Shown: piece after piece, positions 56,801-64,000 of the stretch
Layout of the letters: each line of letters starts with the position of its first letter
Position numbering within the stretch: the stretch's first letter is position 1
Source of the DNA: Diphasiastrum complanatum
Taxonomy: Eukaryota > Streptophyta > Lycopodiopsida > Lycopodiales > Lycopodiaceae
Reading direction: 5' to 3'
Assembly (NCBI GenBank): GCA_029204225.1
Contig: MU831567.1
Location: 1-64,000, forward strand
Length of the DNA: 64,000 bases
Program-made: the position numbers and the translations under genes
The notes under the pieces: model-generated
What the model was told of the DNA's origin: nothing
Databases searched by the model: none
Seen by the model: only the letters and a program-made list of their open reading frames with translations

Positions 56801-58661
56801 CCACATCATCAAAAGTGGCTTTGAGTCGGATGTGGTTGTAGGGAACACCCTTATTGACATGTATGCAAAATGTGGGAGCATAGAGCATGCACTTCAAGTC
56901 TTTAAAAACATGCATGAACGGAATGTGGTGTCATGGAATGCGATGATTGCAGGATATGCACATCATGGGCTCGTAAAGGAGGCTCTTGCTATGTACGGGC
57001 AATTGATTGAGGAAGGTGGGCAGACAAACAAGGTCACGTTTGCTGTTCTCCTAAAAGCATGTGCCAGTATTGCAGCTCTGGAGCAGGGCAAGCAGCTCCA
57101 TTCCCACATCATCAAAAGTTGCTTTGAGTCGGATGTGATGGTGTGTAGTGCCCTTGTTGACATGTATGCAAAATGCGGGTGCACAGAGGATGCACGTGAG
57201 GTGTTTAATAACATGAATGAAAGAGATGTGGTGGCATGGAATGCAATGATTGCAGGATATGCACAGCAAGGGCTTGGAAACGAGGCCCTTGCTCTGTATG
57301 AGCAAATGAAAAAGGAATGTTTACAGTCCAACAATGTCACATATGTTGTTCTTTTGAAGGCGTTTGCCAGCACTGCAGCTCTGGAACAGGTCAAGCAACT
57401 GCATTCTGACATCATCAGAAGTGGTTTTGCATCAGATGTGAGTGTAGGGAACACCCTAATTGACACATATGCAAAATGTGGGTGTATAGAGGATGCAGGT
57501 AATGTCTTTTTTGAAATGAATGAACGAGATGTGATCACATGGACTGCAATGATTGCAGGCTATACACAGCAAGGGCTTGGCAAGGAAGCTCTTGCTCTCT
57601 ATGAGCAAATGAAACAGGACGATGTTCAACCAGATAATTTCACATATGCTGCTCTCCTAAATGCATGTGCAAGTGTTGCAGCCCTGGAACAGGGCAAGGA
57701 GCTCCACTCCCACATCATAATAAGTGGCTTTGAGTTGGATGTGATTGTAGAGAACGCCCTTGTTGACATGTATGGAAAATGTGGAAGCATTGAACATGCA
57801 CGTGAAGTGTTCAATAACATGAATGAACGGAATGTGGTGTCATGGAATGCAATGATTGGAGGATTTGCACAGCATGGGCTTGGCAAGGAGGCCTTTGTTC
57901 TGTATGAGCAAATGAAACAGGAAGCTGTGGAGATAAATGATGTCACATTTGTGATTCTCCTGAAAGCATGTGCCAGCATGGCCTCTCTGGAACAGGGTAA
58001 GCAGCTACATTCTGACATCATCAAAAGTGGCTTTCGTTCCAATGTAATTGTAGGTAATGCCCTTGTTGACATGTATGCAAAATGCGGATGCGTAGAGGAT
58101 GCACATGCAGTGTTCAACAACATACACGAACGAAATTTGGTGTCATGGAACTCAATAATTGCAGGATATGCACAGCAGGGGCTTGGCAAGGAGGCTTTAA
58201 CACTTCTAGATCAAATGCAAAGGGAAGGCACAAAGCCTAATGAGGTCACCTTTGTTACTGTTCTCTCTGCATGCAGTCATTGTGGCTTAGTGGATGAAGG
58301 TCGTCACATCTTTCATTCCATGTATGAAAATCATGCTGTCACACCAACCATGGACCACTATGCATGTATGGTTGATCTTCTGGGCCGTGCAGGATGCCTG
58401 GCTGATGCTGAGGACTTTGTTAACAGAATACCAATCCAGCCAGATGCTGTGGTTTGGATGACTTTGCTCGGTGCTGCTAGAAACCATGCCAATGTCAAAA
58501 TAGGAAGACATGCCTTTGATTCTGTTATGAAATTGCAACCAGAAAATGCTGCAGCTTATGTGCTGCTATCAAACATCTATGCAGCAGCTGGCAGGAGGGA
58601 CGAGGTAGCAAATCTAAGAGAAGAAATGAAGGATGTAGGTGTCCAAAGACAGCCTGGGTGA
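53815..58661 (+). CDS. PDF-motif / PLS-class PPR fusion protein, seven exons
   Basis: PPR proteins bind organellar RNA; PDF motifs are the single-stranded-DNA-binding element of OSB proteins. Proposed exons: 53815-54091, 54244-54323, 54574-54864 (end uncertain), 55139-55286, 55429-55508, 55741-55886 and 56006-58661. Phases agree throughout. Residues 1-92 are Ser/Thr/Ala-rich, like an organelle transit peptide. Residues 93-340 hold three modules, each FF(L/S)DPSQWWDNR-type text then a PDFKHK...LWI block (exons 2+3, 3+4 and 5+6). The last exon encodes 884 residues: seven PLS triplets of 101 residues (each with MYAKCG and GYAQQGLGKEAL), then P2-L2-S2-E1. The frame breaks at 58659 after GVQRQPG, so the E2/DYW tail is out of frame. 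The exon 3 donor (CCT|GTGGCA) is weak. The array is intact, so a shortened protein could still be made. Confidence 0.82.
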
Positions 58662-58902
58662 AAGCCAGGTGCATGCCTTTGTTGTAGGCAGTGAAACTCA
58701 TAGGTTGGTGGGGTTTATGAATTATTCAGGGTATGTACCTGATTTGAGCTCTTTGCTGCATGACGTGGAGGACGAGGAAAAGAAGAGTTCTTTGTGTGAA
58801 CACAGTGAGAAGCTGGCCATTGCTGTCGGGCAGATCAGTAGGTCCACTGGGAGACCTAACCACATGAAGAGAACACTAGTTTTTCATCCCGTCCACTTTT
58901 GA
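58638..58902 (+). pseudogene. Out-of-frame E2/DYW remnant of the PPR gene
   Basis: Directly after the stop at 58661, the next frame reads GESQVHAFVVGSETH, SGYVPDLSSLLHDVEDEEKK and CEHSEKLAIAVG. This is the E2 and first part of a DYW cytidine-deaminase domain, including the HSE zinc/catalytic motif. The text then degenerates and stops at 58900. The CxxCH motif and the terminal DYW are absent. The usual PGCSWIE box at the join is shortened, so a small deletion caused the frameshift. Editing activity in cis is lost. Confidence 0.85.
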
Positions 58903-59700
58903 TCCAGTTTGTTTTTGAGGTGTTCTGATGATGTTGCAATGGATGAATTATACATATAAATGAAGTATTGTCAGTTTTCCTCATCAGAGTAGGAGCAATG
59001 TGACCAATTGGGTTTTTAATCCTGTGTTTAGGATGAAATCATGTCCTGAACTTTATGGGTTTGAGGAGGCTTCCCCAGGGCAAGGCTTTTACCATATACC
59101 ACAAGCTACCTGATTTTCAAATGTTTGATGTTTTCTTTCTGTGAATCCTAATATCACAAGCATATAAATTTTTTGTTGTTTTACTTTCTTGCTCTAAATC
59201 TTGTATGATGTTGATATCAGTAAAGTTCCCACATGGAAAAGAAAAAGAAGACCAACAAGAAAATGTTGATGCATTGGACCGATGATTATCCCTACCTGAT
59301 ATGCACAAATCATATCACATAATTTACCATTCTTTTCTCCAACCTTGCATACAATGTCTTTTTTTGGGAAAATCATTCTTCATGCATCTACTGATTTAAA
59401 CATTTCATAGACAATTTCTCTGCAAGGTCATTTCTGCAACTCTCAGTGTGTATGGTAACAGTATTGCTTGTTACAACTGTTAAAGACTTTTGAAGGCTCC
59501 TACAAGAGATTGGTCACTTTAGCCGTTGGATTAAGCCTAACCTTTGTAGACTTGGTCTTAGGAATATAATGTAATTTTTCTACTGATGTCGAGCATGGAT
59601 CCATAGCGTATGGAAGGGGGTTGTTCCGAATGATGTTTTGTACTCATTGTTTACGGAACGTGAAAAATTCTGCCACATTCTATACAAAATAGGTCTTTTT
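58903..59700. other. No gene; 3' flank of the PPR gene
   Basis: AT-rich with no supported ORF. Minus-strand open frames at 59117-59376 have no recognisable domain. Confidence 0.5.
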
Positions 59701-59704
59701 TTGG

Positions 59705-59972
59705 CCTTGCCTTGCAAAGGCAATACTATCTGTTGAGGTCGGTCAATGGTGCTTGAAAGAAAGTCAACATTAAAGATTGAATGGTTGGGGTGGTCATAAC
59801 ATTTGAGGTTTGCACCTTCGTGCGAGGCCTCAAATAGTGTGCACCCATGCAAAAAAGCGTAAGTGATATGCAATCATGCCATGAAGAGCATGATTGCCCT
59901 TAAGTGTTTGCATGAGAAAAATTTCATGGGTTGGATGTTGAAAAAGCATTTAGTTTGCATGTGAATCAAAAA
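59705..59972 (+). repeat. Dispersed repeat, copy B (mate at 10005)
   Basis: Matches 10005-10275 in order and orientation (CTTGCAAAGGCAATA.TAT, TGTTGAGGTCGGTCAATGG, GCGAGGCCTCAAATAG, TTAGTTTGCATG). Non-coding. Confidence 0.7.
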
Positions 59973-60440
59973 TAGTATTCCAGAACGATTTATTCATTGT
60001 GTTGGTCTCACTCAACATAAAATAACAAGAGTGGTGTTTGTTTTGTGTTTCTTGCGTGTGTGTGTGGTGAGAACCACATTAGAGAAAATATGGGCCCAAA
60101 GAGGGCCCTATAAGAAATGCCATGTAGGAGAAAGAAAAATAACTATAAAGTAATTATAATATCATTTTCTAACTTCTTTATGCATCTGCCCGCACTACTT
60201 TCCATGTAAATGAATGCACTTTAGTTTAGTCACATCAAACTTCATTGGTGTTTAACCACAGTTAAAATATAATTTTTCAAAATGCTAAAATATTCTCTTT
60301 CAATAGTTGAGAATACTCAAAGATTTGAATTAGGAGTGACATTTCTAAAAAAAGCCTACGCCATCTCTATCTCCAGCAGAGTCGTTAGCGCCATCTCCAG
60401 CTTTGTTATTGTCATTGTGTTGTTTGTTACTATACTACTG
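59973..60440. other. No gene recognised
   Basis: AT-rich interval before the transposase-like remnant. Nothing supported. Confidence 0.5.
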
Positions 60441-60445
60441 TACTG

Positions 60446-62258
60446 ATGACAAAGCTTTATCATCTTCATGTGGATCTATCACCAGAATATGCTCCGCTTA
60501 GGACGAGAAATTCAAAGCAACCCAAATTGTCAACTTCTTATATGGTCCGATACAGGGAGGAAAGCTAAAACATGTAGATTTATGGTCATCAGGAACATTG
60601 TATCCTATTGATCCATGTTCATTGCAACATCCAGATTTTCATTCGGTGAGTCAGTTAATAATCTATACGTGTCATGGTAAAAATGGCCTTCTGGGTTGCT
60701 GTGAGAATTTGATGCTCTATGGGAATGCACATTCAATGTAAAGAAAACATTATTTTGAAGAGGAATCAAAGAAAATATCAAAGGAGTGCAAAGAAAAATC
60801 TACAAAGATGAAAACTTGTTTGGATGAAAATGAGATGCTCAAGGAGGAGATCCAAAGGTTGAATTCTTCTTTGCATCATTATACAACTAGTAATGATGAG
60901 ATAAAAATTGCATTTCAATCCTTGCATATCTCATATTTGTCTCTTGTTAAAGATATGGATGTGCTCAACAGAAAGGTCCAAAGCAACAAGAGGAAAAGAC
61001 TGGTAAACAAGGATATATGTGATCTACCATTCAGAGGAGGTCTTCGAAAAAGACGAATCCGTGCATTCAAGTAAGTTAAAGCTTATTTGGTATTGAATAT
61101 TACTTGAACTTTTGATTTATTCATAATCACTAATTTTGTTATTTATTCATTTCAACTTTCTGTTGATTTGCTTATTATATACTACTGCGAATACTATGAG
61201 TGTCCTAATTTCTACTGACATTGTCATGAACAGTATGTTTGCAATGCAGATCAGCATTGGTTATTGAAGGCCATTTGGCCGATGAGATTTCAATTGGAAA
61301 CTCACTGGGCTCTATCTTGACTCCTAAATCTATGAAATCAATGTTAAATAATAACAAAATGAAAAAGATTAAGACTTCAGTTACTGATAGCATTATGGAT
61401 GAAAATGGAAAAATATTAGACACTACATTGCTTTAGGGGGCATGTGACTTTTCTAGCATCAGTAGAGAAGCATATGCAACAATGTTTGAGATGATGAAGG
61501 AGGCATTTGCACAGGTAAATATTAAAAAGTTTTCAATCCCACAACCATTTCATCTTTAAAAAAAAAAGACATGTTAAACCATGGTATGCAGACAATAGTT
61601 GGTAATCCATATCATATCAATGAAGTGTATTGCTCAAAAGGAGAAAGTCTAGCATATAACAATTCCAACAACTTATGTATTGACATTAATCAGTTATTAA
61701 CATTCATCATTAATTTTTACGGTATTGAAGTTGATAGTTGTTCTCAAGTTAGATAAGTCTGAAATTATAAAAGGACAAAAAATGGAAAGAGTCGGTCTCA
61801 CAATCATGAATGGAGCACTTTCAAATTCAGAAGACTCAGAAGGCCTCAATTTCAGTGTTCAATCATAAAATGATATCTGGTGGTTGGCAGCATTTCAGGT
61901 ATAGCAGTTCCTTCGCATAATAAATAGGGATAATCATTTGAATATGGATTTCATATTTAAAATCTTCTCTGTGTTAATATTATGAGGCTAATCACGTTTT
62001 TGTATTCTCTTATAGGTGCTGAAAGAAGACCATAACATTCTCTCATGGATATTTAATAGAATATCATATCTTGCTACCATAAAAAATCACATGGAGGGAG
62101 TTCCACTCAATATTCCTAGAATTGGCACTTATGGCATTTAGCAGGAGATCTGAAGACATTAAAATGTATGTTCAATGTATCTCATGGCGCTAACTCTAAA
62201 CACCCTTGTTTGTATTGCATGAAAACAGCAAAAGACATGACAAGGAGCACATTATATG
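60446..62258 (+). pseudogene. Decayed intron-containing ORF with HPCxYC block (transposase-like)
   Basis: A small opening frame at 60446-60568 reads LYHLHVDLSPEYAPLRTRNS. An exon ending 61070 (donor AA|GTAAGT) is a coiled coil (ENEMLKEEIQRLNSSLHHY) with a basic end. Exon 61250-61514 (acceptor GCAG, donor CAG|GTAAAT) continues in phase and has one TAG at 61434. Exon 61592-61898 (IVVLKLDKSEIIKGQKM, frameshifted) and exon 62016-62258 (donor ATG|GTAAGA) follow. The last contains WHLAGDLKTLKCMFNVSHGA and HPCLYC at 62201-62218. A GDLK...HPCxxC arrangement recalls zinc-binding blocks of eukaryotic transposases, but I cannot name the superfamily. Stops and frameshifts show decay. Confidence 0.5.
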
Positions 62259-62269
62259 GTAAGATTTTG

Positions 62270-62680
62270 ATTTTGCACTACGATAGACAAATATGTGCAA
62301 TTAAATTAGATACTTTTGGTACTGATTTAGATTATGTTTTTTCATGACATGCAGCACATATTACGACATCATTCGACACTCTTTGCAAGAAATAGTGGAA
62401 GTCTTAGCATATGGTCATCGCAAGGAATGAAAAAATCTCATTAGCAAGCAAGAGCGACATTTCATAAAAGTACACAACATGGCGGGACTAGCACAAAAAA
62501 CAACTACATACTGCAACTTTTCCAATGGTTTTACATAAGAATCCAAATTCGTCATAATACAAAATCGACGGATTATAAATTTTTTTTAAAAGCATGCAAA
62601 TTTATACAAGCCAGTAGGCTATAGACACACAATAGAATTTTGTATATTAAATAAAAATATCTACAAAGTACAATTCAACA
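62270..62680. other. No gene; gap between convergent coding regions
   Basis: AT-rich with no ORF and no obvious terminal repeat. Confidence 0.5.
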
Positions 62681-62684
62681 GTAT

Positions 62685-63606
62685 CTAATCTACTTCCGAT
62701 ATTTTTTCCAATGAAAGTTGCAACTTAGAATCATGCAACAATTTTCTTCTTTCGTATGGATCCAATAGCTCATAGTTTTCATGCTTACTCAGATCAATGT
62801 AAGCAGCAGACACTACAAAATGAGATGATCTGAGCATGGAATTAACTGGTCCATATCCTAAAATTTTAACTGCAATAGTTTTCTTTACAAAAATTATTTT
62901 ATGCACCTTATTGAAATTATGTCCTCCAAGAAAATGAGACAATGCCTTGATTGCTATAATCATAGTTTCACCATGTTGATGAAACTTTGAATGGGCAACA
63001 CTTATCTCATTATTTTTTAAGGACTTCAAATAGTGCCCCAGTGCATGATCTCTTGAAAATTCTCCAGTAGAAGATCTCTGCCCTCCTCGACGAATTGCAA
63101 AATCATCAAGGAAAATTGTTTCCTGAAATGATAAAAAACAAAGTAAGTTCCAGTATATAATCTGACATAATAAATCTACTAGTACTTGATAAGAGACAAA
63201 AACTTACGCATTCGGCTTTGTCTTCTCTGATTATTGTCTCTCCATCAATATTATGTCCACCTTTCGATGTCAATATTGTTGGTGAATAGACAGTTGGCTG
63301 TGGAAAACCAAGTTGACTTTGGATTCTAAGAAACTCCTCCTCAGAAGGTAGATCATCTTCTTTGTTGCGCATTCCCTCCACAGCCATTATCAAGCAATCT
63401 TTCCCTGAATAAAAATTATCATTATGTACATCGTCAACACCAGGGAGAAGATCATCAGCATCAAAATCAATTATATCCGAAAATTCATCAAGCTCTTTGC
63501 TCAAAATACAAAGAGTCTCAGCTTCAGTGAAGTAAAAAAGATCTGATATATCTGATATTGTCAAAAAGGAATTATTATCTATATTATAAGTAGGCAAAGT
63601 GATCAA
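62685..63606 (-). CDS. Unidentified two-exon coding region, minus strand
   Basis: Exon A (63606-63208, donor TGC|GTAAGT) and exon B (63122-62685, acceptor TTTCAG|GAAACA) join in phase 0 to about 279 codons. Exon A is acidic (DIIDFDADDLLPGVDDVHND, EDDLPSEEEFLRIQSQLGF). Exon B is mixed: FLDDFAIRRGGQRSSTGEFS, ALSHFLGGHNFNKVHKIIF and KHENYELLDPYERRKLLHDS. The frame extends left past 63606 to a TAA at about 63611, and Ser-rich text (63850-63720) lies beyond it in a shifted frame next to an A-run. The true start is therefore unknown and the gene may be broken. No family recognised. It converges with the transposase-like remnant and could belong to the same element. Confidence 0.5.
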
Positions 63607-63609
63607 AGA

Positions 63610-63917
63610 TTAATCAGAAGGAGAAAGGGTAGTGGGTGTTCTAGGGCCTATAAAAGTAGCCCTATTTCGAGCAAGATCAAAATCAGAACAATCATCTAAA
63701 TTAACACTCGTATCACTAAAAAAAAAATATCTATATCTACAATCTTTGACTTTTCAGACTTTGTACCACTAGAAGAAGCCGCTTCAGAAGTGGAGGGCAC
63801 AGCCTCTGAATCGTCAGAAATATTTAACAAAAGGAAAAAAACAAAAGCAGACAAAAAATCAACAAATCTACATTTTTTTATTATGAATTGGGCACTCATC
63901 CATAGACTTAAAATCAT
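63610..63917 (-). pseudogene. Possible upstream exon(s) of the minus-strand gene
   Basis: One frame reads SEAVPSTSEAASSSGTKSEK and SKIVDIDIFF. After an A9-10 run at 63718-63727 the text continues in another frame as NLDDCSDFDLARNRATFIGP and RTPTTLSPSD, ending at a TAA. The shift at a homopolymer may be a real mutation or an assembly error. Confidence 0.35.
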
Positions 63918-64000
63918 GATATATATAACTTGGTAAACATTCTGTCAAGCTTAGCTTTATAGATATGCTTGTCGAGTGCCACCAGGTCCTAATAATGAAT

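Noticed and set aside
56129-58538. Long minus-strand frames (up to 191 residues)
   Set aside because: Antisense of the repetitive PPR exon; the repeats keep the opposite frame open.

Overview
The window looks like nuclear DNA from a land plant with a large, repeat-rich genome. Three things point to this: spliced genes with GT-AG introns, a DOG1-domain gene, and a very long PLS-class pentatricopeptide repeat (PPR) gene whose repeat array lies in one exon. The near-identical PLS triplets and the nested Copia/Gypsy DNA suggest a non-seed vascular plant, most likely a fern. That assignment is inference from gene style, not from a marker.

Layout. 0-6 kb: Copia debris (plus-strand integrase fragment; minus-strand LTR with primer site; minus-strand gag remnant). 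6.3-8.24 kb: a three-exon DOG1-like gene on the minus strand, with a 60-80 bp minisatellite and a cluster of ACGTGGC (ABRE-type) sites upstream. 10-21 kb: at least four broken Copia pieces in both orientations, a Gypsy protease-region fragment, a large CT/CA microsatellite and a 228-bp tandem duplication. 21-23.8 kb: no recognisable gene. 23.8-43.7 kb: nested Gypsy DNA. It holds two LTR pairs (816 bp with a truncated 516-bp mate; 290 bp with a 290-bp mate), a tRNA-Asp-type primer site, leaders made of short repeats, several gag fragments, a minus-strand Gypsy pol and two unidentified plus-strand ORFs beside the 3' LTR. 44.5-48.1 kb: a fairly well preserved minus-strand Copia element with LTR and primer site. 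48.2-53.5 kb: a plus-strand chromodomain Gypsy element (chromovirus) that has lost its RNase H. 53.8-58.9 kb: a seven-exon gene fusing three PDF motifs (as in organellar single-stranded-DNA-binding OSB proteins) to seven PLS PPR triplets and a frameshifted, truncated E2/DYW tail. 60.4-64 kb: two convergent intron-containing coding regions. The plus-strand one has a GDLK...HPCxYC block and looks like a decayed transposase; the minus-strand one is unidentified.

Only the DOG1-like gene, the PDF-PPR gene and possibly the minus-strand gene at 62.7-63.6 kb look like host genes. Everything else is mobile DNA or its remains.

The strongest candidates for something undescribed are: (i) an array of at least five equal-sized inverted-repeat hairpins, with C-G to U-G to U-A pair changes, in the leader of the LTR element at 28-30 kb; (ii) the PDF-PPR fusion, in which the PDF module was amplified as exon pairs of identical length and phase; (iii) the ABRE cluster upstream of the DOG1-like gene. 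All coordinates and splice sites were read by eye; no search or fold was run.
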